Origin: JAAGZL01 sp050291725
GTDB lineage: Bacteria; Pseudomonadota; Gammaproteobacteria; Chromatiales; Chromatiaceae
Direction: 5' to 3'
DNA length: 64,000 nucleotides
NCBI GenBank assembly: GCA_050291725.1
Contig: JBNKKH010000010.1
Coordinates: 13,325-77,324 of the forward strand
Below are positions 27,302 to 36,773 of the stretch, piece by piece; position 1 is the stretch's first letter; the number at the start of each line of letters is the position of its first letter. The position numbers and the translations under genes are program-made. Below the pieces are notes generated by a model. That model had not been told where the DNA came from and did no database searches. It saw only the letters and a program-made list of their open reading frames with translations.

Positions 27302-28141
27302 ATGATTCTTGATTGTGCAGGAATGCAACTGGATCTCTCTCGCCCCAGGGTGATGGGAATCCTCAACGTCACCCCCGATTCGTTCTCCGACGGGGGTGAT
27401 TTTGTTTCACCCGAGAGGGCTATCCTCCATGCCGAACAGATGTTGCTGGATGGGGCCGATATTATCGATATTGGTGGCGAGTCCACCCGCCCCGGAGCTG
27501 ATGCTGTTTCCGAGCAGCAGGAGCTGGATCGGGTTATCCCGGTTATAGAGGCGATTAAGCAACGTCTCTCGGTAGTGGTTTCCATTGATACCAATAAGCC
27601 TACGGTCATGCGTGATGCCGTGGCAGCTGGAGCTGGTCTTATCAACGATGTTATGGCTCTGCAGGCTCCTGGCGCTCTAGAAACCGCAAGTCAACTGAAT
27701 GTTCCGATCTGCCTTATGCATATGCAGGGCAAGCCGCGTACCATGCAGCAACAGCCAGAATATGCAGATGTGGTTTCAGATATTATGGCCTTCTTTCAGC
27801 AGCGCATAGATGTGTGTGTGGCGGCCGGTATTCCTCAGGAGCGTCTTTTGCTTGATCCTGGGTTTGGTTTTGGCAAGACCCTTGAGCACAATCTAAGCTT
27901 GCTGAAAGAGCTTGGGAAGTTTCTACATCTAGGTCTGCCCCTGTTGGTAGGGATTTCGCGCAAATCTATGATTGGGGCAATTCTGGATAATGCTCCAGTG
28001 GATGATCGTCTGTATGGCAGTCTGGCTGCAGCGGTGCTGGCCATAGAAAAGGGTGCTTCGATTATTCGGGTACATGATGTCCGGCCAACTGTGGATGCTT
28101 TGAAAGTGGCGAATGCAGTGCGTTACGGGGTTGACGGTTAA
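27302..28141 (+). CDS. folP: dihydropteroate synthase
   Basis: FolP condenses p-aminobenzoate with dihydropterin pyrophosphate in folate synthesis and is the sulfonamide target. The 279 residues have the TIM-barrel signatures MGILNVTPDSFSDGG and DIIDIGGESTRPGA, then DPGFGFGKT, GISRKSMIG and the C-terminal IIRVHDVRPT. It starts 20 bases after ftsH, the standard order. Confidence 0.97.
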   Translation: MILDCAGMQLDLSRPRVMGILNVTPDSFSDGGDFVSPERAILHAEQMLLDGADIIDIGGESTRPGADAVSEQQELDRVIPVIEAIKQRLSVVVSIDTNKPTVMRDAVAAGAGLINDVMALQAPGALETASQLNVPICLMHMQGKPRTMQQQPEYADVVSDIMAFFQQRIDVCVAAGIPQERLLLDPGFGFGKTLEHNLSLLKELGKFLHLGLPLLVGISRKSMIGAILDNAPVDDRLYGSLAAAVLAIEKGASIIRVHDVRPTVDALKVANAVRYGVDG

Positions 28142-28190
28142 TAGTTTATAATCTGCGAATAGAACTAAAGGTCTTCCTGAATGATTAAAT

Positions 28191-28217
28191 TGTAGGAGCC
28201 CGGCCCTCCGGGCGATT
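28191..28217 (+). repeat. REP-like palindrome between folP and glmM
   Basis: The sequence TGTAGGAGCCCGG, then CCCTCCGGGCGATTTC, resembles the widespread gammaproteobacterial REP consensus that begins TGTAGGAGC, with a GCCCGG/CCGGGC stem. A single copy is visible here. Such elements are often dispersed by a RAYT transposase encoded elsewhere. It sits in the 152-base folP-glmM gap, where it could act as an mRNA-stability or partial termination element. Confidence 0.6.
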
Positions 28218-28293
28218 TCTCTGGTTTTTTCGCTCAGGGGGGCTGAGCTCATACAAAACAGCAATGGATTTAAAAGAATATTGAGGATCAGCT

Positions 28294-29637
28294 TTGAGTA
28301 GAAAATATTTTGGAACAGACGGCATCCGCGGTCGTGTTGGTGAAGATAATATCACCCCGGAATTCCTTCTGAAACTTGGGTGGGCAACAGGGCGTGTATT
28401 TGGCAAACAGTCCGGTAGTAAGGTGCTGATCGGTAAAGACACCAGAATTTCCGGTTACATGTTGGAGTCAGCCCTAGAGGCCGGCCTGGCCGCATCTGGA
28501 GTAGATATTCACCTGCTTGGCCCCATGCCAACCCCAGCTATCGCCTACCTTACCCGTACCCTACGTGCTCAAGCTGGGATAGTTATCAGTGCTTCGCATA
28601 ATCCCCATTATGATAATGGCATCAAGTTTTTCTCAGCAGAGGGCAAAAAGCTCCCGGATGAGATTGAGCAGGCAATTGAGCATGAGCTTGATAAGGATAT
28701 GGTTACTGTTGAATCAGAGCATCTGGGTAAGGCGTTTCGGGTAGATGATGCTGCTGGCCGCTATATTGAATTCTGTAAAGGAACTACTCCTTGGGAGACG
28801 GTTTTTCACGGAATGAAAATCGTTGTGGATTGTGCCAACGGCGCTACTTACCACATAGCACCATATGTGTTTGAAGAGTTAGGTGCCGAGGTTATAGCTA
28901 TAGGTGACAAGCCCAACGGACTAAATATAAATGCTGGAGTTGGCTCAACCTACATAGAAAATCTACAGCAAGAGGTTATTGCCTGTGGAGCCGATTTGGG
29001 TGTGGCTCTGGATGGTGATGGCGATCGAGTGATTATGGTGGATGGTGACGGCAAGGTGCTGGATGGAGATGACATCCTCTACGTCATCGCCCAGGCTAGG
29101 CAGAACTGCGGTGGACTGGTTGGTTCTGTAGTTGGTACCGTCATGACTAACCTGGGGCTGGAACATGCCTTGGCCGATTTGGGTATAGGTCTAGAGCGGG
29201 TTAAGGTGGGTGATCGTTTTATTATGGAGAAGCTGGAGGCTGAAGGCTGGTCCCTGGGTGGAGAGCCATCTGGTCATATAATCTGTCTGGATCGAACCAC
29301 TACCGGTGATGGAATTGTCTCAGCGCTGCAGGTGCTTGCTGAAGTGGTGCGTTCTGGTAAAAGCTTGAGCGAGTTGCGTAAGCCCCTGGTTAAGTATCCT
29401 CAGGAGCTGATCAATGTGCGCCTGGAAAATGGGGTAGATGTTATGGGCTCTGCCGTTATGCAGGAAGCGGTTCAGGATGCAGAGTCTGAACTATCAGATC
29501 AAGGACGAGTTTTGCTGCGTCCCTCCGGCACTGAGCCGCTGATTCGGGTCATGGTTGAAGGCAGCGATGACGGGCAGGTCAAACGGCTCTCGGAAAAACT
29601 AGCAGGAGTTGCCCGGGAGTTGGTAGCAGCAGGTTAG
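28294..29637 (+). CDS. glmM: phosphoglucosamine mutase
   Basis: GlmM converts glucosamine-6-phosphate to glucosamine-1-phosphate for peptidoglycan and lipopolysaccharide precursors. The 447 residues begin SRKYFGTDGIRGRVG. The phosphoserine is Ser101 in VISASHNPHYDNG, the metal-binding loop is DGDGDRVIMVD near 241-251, and RPSGTEPLIRVMVEG lies near the C-terminus. It starts with TTG at 28294, with GAGGA upstream. A short stem TTAGGG/CCCTAA (29634-29657) spans the convergent end shared with folE2. Confidence 0.97.
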   Translation: MSRKYFGTDGIRGRVGEDNITPEFLLKLGWATGRVFGKQSGSKVLIGKDTRISGYMLESALEAGLAASGVDIHLLGPMPTPAIAYLTRTLRAQAGIVISASHNPHYDNGIKFFSAEGKKLPDEIEQAIEHELDKDMVTVESEHLGKAFRVDDAAGRYIEFCKGTTPWETVFHGMKIVVDCANGATYHIAPYVFEELGAEVIAIGDKPNGLNINAGVGSTYIENLQQEVIACGADLGVALDGDGDRVIMVDGDGKVLDGDDILYVIAQARQNCGGLVGSVVGTVMTNLGLEHALADLGIGLERVKVGDRFIMEKLEAEGWSLGGEPSGHIICLDRTTTGDGIVSALQVLAEVVRSGKSLSELRKPLVKYPQELINVRLENGVDVMGSAVMQEAVQDAESELSDQGRVLLRPSGTEPLIRVMVEGSDDGQVKRLSEKLAGVARELVAAG

Positions 29638-29653
29638 GGTTCTTCAATGAGCC

Positions 29654-30463
29654 CTAATCTTCCTCTTTATCGTGCTCAATCAGAGCGTATGCAGAGTGGT
29701 TATGGATGGACTCGAAATTCTCTGACTCCACCACATAGGAGCTTATACGATCATCCTGATTCAGGCGTATTGAGACGTCGCGTACCATGTCTTCGACAAA
29801 TTTAGGGTTATCGTAGGCGTGTTCGGTTACATATTTCTCGTCTGGGCGCTTCAATAGTCCGAACAGCTCACATGATGCCTCGGACTCAACTAGATCAATG
29901 ATATCCTCAAGCCAAACAAAGCCCTTTATTTTAGCCTGAACTGTGACGTGGGAGCGCTGATTATGGGCGCCGCGCTCTGAAATCTTTTTGGAGCAGGGGC
30001 AGAGGCTGGTTACTGGCACCACCACCCGGATGATCATCTTCGGTTCGCCTTTATTGATCTCTCCGATAAAGGTTACATCATAATCCAGCAGGCTCTGTAC
30101 CTTTGAAACCGGAGCCTGCTTATTGATGAAATAGGGAAAATTCATCTCAATATGGCCAGCTTCTGCCTCAAGCAGCTCTGCCATATCGCGCAGTATGTCG
30201 TTGAAGGACTCAACCCCAATCTCTCTGTCGTGGCTGTTAAGGATCTCCACAAAGCGTGACATGTGGGTTCCCTTGAAGTTATGCGGGAGATTGACGTACA
30301 TGTTGAAGTTGGCAACCGTGTGCTGCTCGCCACCACTGCGGTCCTTAACTCTAACAGGATGACGTATGTCCTTGATTCCTACCTTATTTATTGCAATATG
30401 GCGGGTATCTTTGCTGCTCTGTACGTCAGCAATCTCTGGCTGTTGGGTGGGGCATTCCGTCAA
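29654..30463 (-). CDS. folE2: GTP cyclohydrolase FolE2 (type IB)
   Basis: FolE2 converts GTP to 7,8-dihydroneopterin triphosphate, the first step of folate synthesis, with a metal use different from the zinc enzyme FolE. The 269-residue protein shows SSKDTRHIAINKVGIKDIRHPV and the diagnostic motif VTSLCPCSKKISERGAHNQRS (about 151-171), plus the catalytic region near EDMVRDV. The start is a TTG at 30463. It is convergent with glmM, and with folP nearby it gives two folate genes in the same neighbourhood. Confidence 0.95.
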   Translation of the reverse strand: MTECPTQQPEIADVQSSKDTRHIAINKVGIKDIRHPVRVKDRSGGEQHTVANFNMYVNLPHNFKGTHMSRFVEILNSHDREIGVESFNDILRDMAELLEAEAGHIEMNFPYFINKQAPVSKVQSLLDYDVTFIGEINKGEPKMIIRVVVPVTSLCPCSKKISERGAHNQRSHVTVQAKIKGFVWLEDIIDLVESEASCELFGLLKRPDEKYVTEHAYDNPKFVEDMVRDVSIRLNQDDRISSYVVESENFESIHNHSAYALIEHDKEED

Positions 30464-30492
30464 GACTAAAATCCTCTGGTAATTTCTGGGTA

Positions 30493-30565
30493 TATATATG
30501 GGCCCAAAATTCTGGAAAGCAATACATTATGAGTCTAGCAAGGAGGAGGCGCAACCCCATATATA
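30493..30565. repeat. inverted repeat in the folE2-ispA gap
   Basis: TATATATGGG (30493-30502) is repeated exactly in inverse orientation as CCCATATATA (30556-30565). The intervening 53 bases contain no ORF. It lies just upstream of folE2 and could be a promoter-region palindrome. Confidence 0.4.
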
Positions 30566-30639
30566 GCAGGGCCTAGTTTAAAGGGACGAGGTCAGAGGAA
30601 AAGCGGTTTGACAGAGTGAAGCTATGAGTCAGCATTTTG

Positions 30640-30688
30640 TTGGCCCTTGGCCCTTGGCCCTTGGCCCTTGGCCCTTGGCCCTTGGCCC
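30640..30688. repeat. seven perfect tandem copies of the heptamer TTGGCCC
   Basis: TTGGCCC is repeated seven times without error over 49 bases, ending at the base before the ispA stop codon (30689-30691 on the minus strand). The heptamer period means that slippage would shift frame if it ever lay inside a gene, but here it is in the ispA 3' untranslated region. Confidence 0.9.
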
Positions 30689-31597
30689 TCAACTATGTCT
30701 GTGAACAATGTAATCTGCAATCCAGCGTAGCTGGTTCGCTTTGTCGTCAAAGATACTCAAGCTATCTATGGCCTCCTGGTGGAGTTGATTGAGCAGCTTG
30801 CGCGCCCCATCCAGTCCCATGAGGGAGGGATATGTTGGCTTGTCACTCTTTTGGTCTTTGCCCTGAGTTTTGCCCAGTGTTTCTGTATCGCCTTCTATAT
30901 CCAGAATGTCATCCTTTACCTGAAAGGCTAGGCCGATGCGCTTGGCGTAGTGATCAAGAGCGGAAATATCAGCATGCGATGCATCCCCTCGCGCCAGATA
31001 GCCCATACGCACAGCAGCCAGGATCAGGGCACCGGTCTTGTGTATGTGCATATTCTCCAGTTCGATCAGAGAGATATCCTTGCCCACTGAGTCCAGGTCA
31101 ATAGCCTGGCCTCCGGCCATGCCCCTGGAGCCGCTGGCGATAGCCAGATTGTCGATCATTTGCAAGCGTATATCAGAGTTCATCTGCATAGTCTGGTCCT
31201 GGCAGAGCACCTTAAAAGCCAGCGTTTGCAGGGCGTCCCCAGTCAGAATGGCCGTGGCCTCATCAAACCGCTTGTGACATGTGGGTTTTCCGCGCCTGAG
31301 ATCATCGTCATCCATGGCTGGTAGGTCATCGTGTACCAGGGAGTAGGCGTGGATTAACTCAACTGCACAGGCTGGGCCGTCAAGACGGTCTAGATCAATG
31401 TCCATGGCCTGTCCCGAGGCGTAGACCAGTACCGGGCGTACCCGCTTGCCCCCATCCAGTACGGCATAGCGCATGGCTCGGTGCAGCTTGTGGGGCAGGG
31501 TGTCTTCGGACGGCAGCCACTGCTCAAGGGTCCGTTCTACCCGGTTTTGTGAATTGGTCAGGAATCCTACCAGGTGTTGTTCATTCTTGGTTTTCAA
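30689..31597 (-). CDS. ispA: farnesyl diphosphate synthase
   Basis: IspA makes farnesyl diphosphate from dimethylallyl/geranyl diphosphate and isopentenyl diphosphate for quinones, undecaprenyl and hopanoids. The 302 residues contain GGKRVRPVLVYASG, the first aspartate-rich motif DDLPAMD (90-96), and the second, QVKDDILDIEGD. The TTG start at 31597 overlaps the end of xseB by 17 bases. The xseB-ispA order is typical, but dxs does not follow; the gene ends at the heptamer repeat instead. Confidence 0.95.
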   Translation of the reverse strand: MKTKNEQHLVGFLTNSQNRVERTLEQWLPSEDTLPHKLHRAMRYAVLDGGKRVRPVLVYASGQAMDIDLDRLDGPACAVELIHAYSLVHDDLPAMDDDDLRRGKPTCHKRFDEATAILTGDALQTLAFKVLCQDQTMQMNSDIRLQMIDNLAIASGSRGMAGGQAIDLDSVGKDISLIELENMHIHKTGALILAAVRMGYLARGDASHADISALDHYAKRIGLAFQVKDDILDIEGDTETLGKTQGKDQKSDKPTYPSLMGLDGARKLLNQLHQEAIDSLSIFDDKANQLRWIADYIVHRHS

Positions 31598-31820
31598 ATT
31601 GCTCTGGCTCGGCGTCTGGTGAGTTTTCGGTGAGGATTTGTATCTTCTGTTCAGCCTGTTTCAATGCCTGTTGGCAGGTGCGGGTGAGCAGCACTCCACG
31701 TTCGAAAGATTTCAGAGACTCTTCCAGGGATAACTCTCCCTGCTCCATGGTTTCCACCAGGGTTTCCAGTTCGTTTAGAGCCTGTTCAAATGATGGCTTT
31801 TTGCTGGAGGCTTTGGGCAC
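31581..31820 (-). CDS. xseB: exodeoxyribonuclease VII small subunit
   Basis: XseB is the small subunit of exonuclease VII, which degrades single-stranded DNA in both directions. The 79-residue coiled-coil protein has the pattern SFEQALNELETLVETMEQGELSLEESLKSFERG, diagnostic for the family. It overlaps ispA, its usual partner. Confidence 0.95.
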   Translation of the reverse strand: MPKASSKKPSFEQALNELETLVETMEQGELSLEESLKSFERGVLLTRTCQQALKQAEQKIQILTENSPDAEPEQFENQE

Positions 31821-31961
31821 GTCTATTACCTTTTTGTTTAATTTGGTTAAAACTACCCCGATGTGGAGTTATGGTCAATCTTTAGCAGAAAGTCATCTCG
31901 CTTGATTGTTGTGGGAGGTGTAAACTCTATGGATTTTTGGAGTTAATGGTATTTTCCTAGT

Positions 31962-33851
31962 ATGGCTAATAGTTCCTACGATGCATCAGCAATTGAAGTC
32001 CTCAGCGGTCTCGAGCCGGTACGCAAACGTCCTGGCATGTATACCGATACCAGCCGCCCCAACCACATGGCCCAGGAGGTAATCGATAACAGTATTGATG
32101 AGGCGGTGGCGGGCCATGCCACGACTATAGATGTCTCCCTGTATAAAGATGGATCTCTAGAGGTGACAGACAACGGCAGGGGTATGCCTACCGATATTCA
32201 TCCGCAGGAAGGCATGCCGGGGGTTGAGGTGATTCTGACCAAGCTGCATGCCGGAGGTAAATTCTCTAACAAAAATTACCGTTTCTCTGGTGGCCTGCAT
32301 GGTGTGGGCGTATCTGTGGTTAACGCGCTGTCTAAACACCTTGAGGTGTGGGTGAAGCGCGGTGGTCAGCAATACAATATGGCCTTTGCCGATGGCGAAA
32401 AGGTATCGGATCTGGAGGTGGTTGGTAAAGTAGGTAAAAACAACACCGGCACCACTGTCCGTTTCTGGCCTGATCCGCAATATTTCGACTCTCCCAAATT
32501 TTCCAAACGCCATCTGACGCATCTGTTACGGGCTAAGGCAGTACTGTGTCCAGGGTTGGTTGTACGCTTCTGGGATGAGAAGACAGAGGAGGAGATCGAA
32601 TGGGTCTATGAGGATGGTCTTAAGGATTATCTGCTAGATGAGTTAGAGTCAGTTCCACTCTTGCCAGATGAGCCTTTTATCGGCTCCATGTCCGGCAATA
32701 ACGAGACGGCAGACTGGGCTGTGCTCTGGTTGCCGGAAGGTGGGGAGGCCATAACCGAGAGCTACGTCAACCTTATCCCCACCGCTCAGGGCGGTACCCA
32801 TGTAAATGGGTTGCGTACCGGGCTAACTGAAGCGGTGCGGGAGTTCTGTGAGTTCCGCAATCTATTGCCGCGCGGGGTCAAGCTGGCACCAGATGATATT
32901 TGGAACCGATGCAGCTATATCCTGTCTGTAAAACTATCTGACCCGCAGTTCTCAGGCCAGACCAAGGAGAGGCTCTCATCCAGAGAGTGCGCCACTTTTG
33001 TCAGCGGGGTGGTTAAAGACTCTTTCGGTCTCTGGCTGAATCAGCATACTGAAATTGGTGAGGCCATTGCTGATCTGGCGATTAATGCCGCTCAGGCCCG
33101 GTTGCGCTCCGGGCGTACGGTTAAGCGCAAAAAGATTACTCAGGGCCCAGCACTGCCGGGAAAACTGGCGGACTGTACTCTGACTGACCCTGATCGTAGC
33201 GAGCTGTTCCTAGTAGAGGGTGACTCTGCAGGTGGTTCTGCCAAGCAGGCGCGGGATCGTGAGTTCCAGGCGATAATGCCGCTACGGGGTAAAATCCTGA
33301 ACACCTGGGAGGTGGATTCTGCTGAGGTGCTGGGGTCACAGGAGGTGCATGATATATCGGTAGCGATTGGGGTAGAGCCTGGATCGGATGATCTCTCCGG
33401 ATTGCGCTTTAACAAGGTCTGTATCCTGGCGGACGCAGACTCTGATGGAGCTCACATTGCAACCCTATTGTGCGCACTGTTTCTGCGCCACTTTCGTAAG
33501 CTGGTGCGGGAGGGACATGTGTACGTAGCTATGCCTCCACTCTACCGCATAGACGTGGGCAAGCAGGTGTTTTATGCCTTGGATGATTCAGAGAAACAGG
33601 GAGTGCTGGATCGTATTGAGGCCGAAAAGATCAAAGGCAAGGTGAGTGTGCAGCGCTTCAAGGGACTGGGTGAGATGAACCCTATGCAGCTAAGGGAGAC
33701 CACCATTCTTCCGGATACTCGAAGGCTGGTTCAGCTTACGATTGGAGCAGGTGATAATACCAACAGCGTTGTAGATATGCTGTTGGCAAAGAAACGGGCG
33801 CCAGATAGAAAACAGTGGTTACAGAAGAAGGGCGACCTGGCTGAGGTGTAG
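31962..33851 (+). CDS. parE: DNA topoisomerase IV subunit B
   Basis: ParE is the ATPase subunit of topoisomerase IV, which decatenates daughter chromosomes. The 629 residues carry the GHKL ATPase (EVIDNSIDEAVAGHA near 38, VTDNGRGMPTDIH, GGLHGVGVSVVNALS), the transducer domain, and the TOPRIM motifs LVEGDSAGGSAKQARDR and DADSDGAHI. The ATG at 31962 has only a distant GGAG. parC follows after one intervening gene. Confidence 0.96.
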   Translation: MANSSYDASAIEVLSGLEPVRKRPGMYTDTSRPNHMAQEVIDNSIDEAVAGHATTIDVSLYKDGSLEVTDNGRGMPTDIHPQEGMPGVEVILTKLHAGGKFSNKNYRFSGGLHGVGVSVVNALSKHLEVWVKRGGQQYNMAFADGEKVSDLEVVGKVGKNNTGTTVRFWPDPQYFDSPKFSKRHLTHLLRAKAVLCPGLVVRFWDEKTEEEIEWVYEDGLKDYLLDELESVPLLPDEPFIGSMSGNNETADWAVLWLPEGGEAITESYVNLIPTAQGGTHVNGLRTGLTEAVREFCEFRNLLPRGVKLAPDDIWNRCSYILSVKLSDPQFSGQTKERLSSRECATFVSGVVKDSFGLWLNQHTEIGEAIADLAINAAQARLRSGRTVKRKKITQGPALPGKLADCTLTDPDRSELFLVEGDSAGGSAKQARDREFQAIMPLRGKILNTWEVDSAEVLGSQEVHDISVAIGVEPGSDDLSGLRFNKVCILADADSDGAHIATLLCALFLRHFRKLVREGHVYVAMPPLYRIDVGKQVFYALDDSEKQGVLDRIEAEKIKGKVSVQRFKGLGEMNPMQLRETTILPDTRRLVQLTIGAGDNTNSVVDMLLAKKRAPDRKQWLQKKGDLAEV

Positions 33852-33854
33852 ATT

Positions 33855-34454
33855 ATGGAGCGAAAACATATTATGAAAAACTCTTTGTTGCTGGTCATTA
33901 TGCTAGTGGCCTTATCCTTCCTGGTTAGTAGTGCATACGCCAGAAAGATTGTAGTAGATGGCAATCAGCAGAGTTTGCCGGATCAAAAGTATGAATATGA
34001 AGAGGGCGAAGCCTGGAAAGAGATCGATATAAAGATTCCGCCCTATCCAGATGATAGTGATCTAATGGAGTTGCAGTTGGATGACCCTAATAATAGGTTT
34101 ACCTACTACATGGACGAAGAGTCACTCGATGTATCAGAAGCTGATTATGTGGTGCGGTATACCCTAGTGATTGAGTCCAAAAGCGGCACCAGAAACATCT
34201 TTTATGAAGGGATGCGTTGTAACACTCTTGAGTATAAGACCTACGCCTTCGGAACTGGCAAGGGCAAGTTCCGCCCCAGCAGAAAGCCGGAATGGAAAAG
34301 TATGCGAGATAGTGGATACAAAAAACTGAGAATGGACCTCATGGAATTTTATCTATGTGATCCGCGTAAGTTGCCACGTAAAAAGAGTGAGATAGTGACC
34401 AGGATTAAATACCCGGCTCCAAATGAGTCATACGGTAACGCGCTCAATAGATAG
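33855..34454 (+). CDS. CNP1-like secreted protein
   Basis: This encodes 199 residues with a signal peptide (hydrophobic core about 9-27, ending SSAYARK), and then the CNP1-like pattern: ESKSGTRNIFYEGMRCNTLEYKTYAFG and a late LMEFYLCDPRKLP with the second conserved cysteine. The CNP1-like family (PF08750) is of unknown function and probably periplasmic. A start at the ATG 33873 (MKNSLLL) is equally likely; both have candidate ribosome binding sites. The gene sits between parE and parC on the same strand. Confidence 0.8.
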   Translation: MERKHIMKNSLLLVIMLVALSFLVSSAYARKIVVDGNQQSLPDQKYEYEEGEAWKEIDIKIPPYPDDSDLMELQLDDPNNRFTYYMDEESLDVSEADYVVRYTLVIESKSGTRNIFYEGMRCNTLEYKTYAFGTGKGKFRPSRKPEWKSMRDSGYKKLRMDLMEFYLCDPRKLPRKKSEIVTRIKYPAPNESYGNALNR

Positions 34455-34502
34455 CAAGCATAAATATAAATTTACTAAGTTCTTATCTGAGAAGTAGTCA
34501 AC

Positions 34503-36752
34503 ATGTCTAAAGAGATTGACCAAAGCCTGGAAGGCATTGAGCAGATGCCGTTAAAGGTGTTCACCGAGAAGGCATACTTGGATTACGCCATGTATGTGAT
34601 TCTTGATCGTGCCTTACCTCACATTGGTGATGGCCTGAAGCCGGTACAGCGCCGCATCGTATATGCCATGTCTGAACTTGGGTTGTCCGCAACAGCTAAG
34701 TTTAAGAAATCAGCCCGTACCGTGGGTGATGTGCTGGGTAAATTTCACCCGCATGGGGATACCGCATGTTACGAGGCCATGGTTTTGATGGCTCAGAATT
34801 TCTCCTATAGGTATCCTCTGATTGATGGACAGGGTAACTGGGGTTCTCCGGATGATCCCAAATCATTTGCTGCCATGCGTTATACCGAGTCACGTCTTAC
34901 TGCATACTCCCAGGTTATGCTCTCCGAATTGGGGCAGGGCACAGTTGATTGGACTCCCAATTTTGATGGCACAATGCAAGAGCCGTCTGTGCTACCGGCC
35001 CGTTTGCCAAATCTGTTGTTGAATGGAACTACTGGTATCGCTGTGGGTATGGCTACAGATATCCCGCCCCACAATCTCAGAGAGGTGGCTAGTGCCTGTA
35101 TACGTCTGTTGGAGAGCCCTAAAAGCAGTGTGCAAGAACTCTGTGAGCATGTGCGCGGTCCAGACTTTCCTACAGACGGAGAGATAATCACCCCGCAACA
35201 TGAGATATTGAAGATATATGAAACTGGTAGCGGCAGTGTACGGATGCGAGCCAGATTTGAGAAGGAGCGCGGGGAGATAGTTATAACCGCATTGCCTCAT
35301 CAAGTTTCCGGTGCCCGTATCTTAGAGCAAGTTGCCGCGCAGATGCAGGCAAAGAAACTGCCCATGGTAGATGATTTGCGTGATGAATCAGATCATGAGA
35401 ATCCAACCCGTCTGGTGATTGTGCCGCGTTCCAATCGGGTGGATGTGGAGCGCCTCATGTCCCATCTGTTTGCTACTACCGATCTGGAGCGCAGCTACCG
35501 GGTCAACATGAATGTAATTGGACTCGACGGGCGACCTCAGGTTAAAGACCTGCGTGGCATGCTCAAAGAGTGGTTAGAGTTCAGAACCGAAACTGTACGC
35601 CGTCGTTTAGAGTATCGATTGGGTAAGGTGCGGGATCGACTGCATCTGTTGGATGGTCTGCTTATCGCCTTTCTAAATATAGATGAGGTGATACATATTA
35701 TCCGTACCGAAGATGAGCCGAAGCAGGAGTTGATGGCTCGTTTTGGTCTCAGTGATATACAGGCTGATTATGTACTGGATACCAAATTGCGGCAGTTGGC
35801 TCGTCTGGAAGAGATAAAGATCAGGTCCGAGCAGGAGGAGCTAGAGGCTGAGAGAGATCATCTGGAGACCACTCTCAAATCCAAGCAGCGTATAAAGACC
35901 ATGATCCGTAAAGAGATTCTGGAAGATGCGGAGAAGTATGGAGATGATCGCCGCTCGCCTATCATAGAGCGAGAGAGTGCAGTTGCCTTGGATGAGACCG
36001 AGATAACACCTAGCGAACCAGTTACGGTGGTGTTGTCGGAAAAGGGCTGGGCTCGGGCTGCTAAGGGGCATGAGATTGATCCAGCAGCTCTCAACTTTAA
36101 GTCCGGTGATAGTTATCTAAGTTCTGCCAGGCTGCGGAGTAATCAGTCTGCAGTCTTTCTCGACAGCAGTGGCCGGTGTTACTCGGTGCAGGCCCACACT
36201 TTGCCATCTGCTCGCAGTCAGGGTGAGCCGCTGACCGGGCGTTTAGCGCCGCCAAATGGTGCAACTTTTTGCGCTGTACTAGGTGCCGAGCCTGAACAGT
36301 GGTGTTTGGTGGCGTCCGATGCTGGTTACGGCTTCCTGACCCAATATAAAGATCTACACTCAAAGAACAAGGCGGGCAAGGCACTGCTTACTCTGCCTAA
36401 GGGTGCGAAAGTGCTGGCTCCGTCTCTGGTCACCGATATGGAGTCAGACCGGGTGGTGGCAATTACCAATGAAGGTCGTATGTTGGTATTTCCTATTGCC
36501 GATCTACCAGTGCTCAATCGCGGCAAAGGTAACAAAATTATTGGTGTGCCTCCTAAGCGGGTGTTTAGCAGGGAAGAGTATGTGGTGGCGATTGCCGCAG
36601 TTCCAGAAAAGGGCAAGCTCACAGCATATTCCGGTAAGCGCTATATTGTTCTGAAGCGCTCTGATCTGGATCAATATGAGGGTGAGCGTGGTCGCCGGGG
36701 TAAAAAGTTGCCACGTGGTTTTCAAAAGGTAGATGCAGTTTCGGTTGAGTAG
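34503..36752 (+). CDS. parC: DNA topoisomerase IV subunit A
   Basis: ParC is the DNA-cleaving subunit of topoisomerase IV. The 749 residues match E. coli (752). The winged-helix region has GKFHPHGDTACYEAMV in the quinolone-determining segment, with Thr where E. coli has Ser80, and Glu at the Glu84 position. The catalytic tyrosine is in AAMRYTESRL, and a shortened C-terminal beta-pinwheel follows after about 490. Natural Thr at this site occurs in some lineages, and no resistance claim is made. Confidence 0.96.
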   Translation: MSKEIDQSLEGIEQMPLKVFTEKAYLDYAMYVILDRALPHIGDGLKPVQRRIVYAMSELGLSATAKFKKSARTVGDVLGKFHPHGDTACYEAMVLMAQNFSYRYPLIDGQGNWGSPDDPKSFAAMRYTESRLTAYSQVMLSELGQGTVDWTPNFDGTMQEPSVLPARLPNLLLNGTTGIAVGMATDIPPHNLREVASACIRLLESPKSSVQELCEHVRGPDFPTDGEIITPQHEILKIYETGSGSVRMRARFEKERGEIVITALPHQVSGARILEQVAAQMQAKKLPMVDDLRDESDHENPTRLVIVPRSNRVDVERLMSHLFATTDLERSYRVNMNVIGLDGRPQVKDLRGMLKEWLEFRTETVRRRLEYRLGKVRDRLHLLDGLLIAFLNIDEVIHIIRTEDEPKQELMARFGLSDIQADYVLDTKLRQLARLEEIKIRSEQEELEAERDHLETTLKSKQRIKTMIRKEILEDAEKYGDDRRSPIIERESAVALDETEITPSEPVTVVLSEKGWARAAKGHEIDPAALNFKSGDSYLSSARLRSNQSAVFLDSSGRCYSVQAHTLPSARSQGEPLTGRLAPPNGATFCAVLGAEPEQWCLVASDAGYGFLTQYKDLHSKNKAGKALLTLPKGAKVLAPSLVTDMESDRVVAITNEGRMLVFPIADLPVLNRGKGNKIIGVPPKRVFSREEYVVAIAAVPEKGKLTAYSGKRYIVLKRSDLDQYEGERGRRGKKLPRGFQKVDAVSVE

Positions 36753-36773
36753 CTAACTGTTGGGAGTTGCAGA

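Noticed and set aside
34503..36752. Quinolone resistance mutation in ParC (Thr at the Ser80 position)
   Set aside because: Threonine at this site can be a lineage-specific wild-type residue, and no comparison is available.
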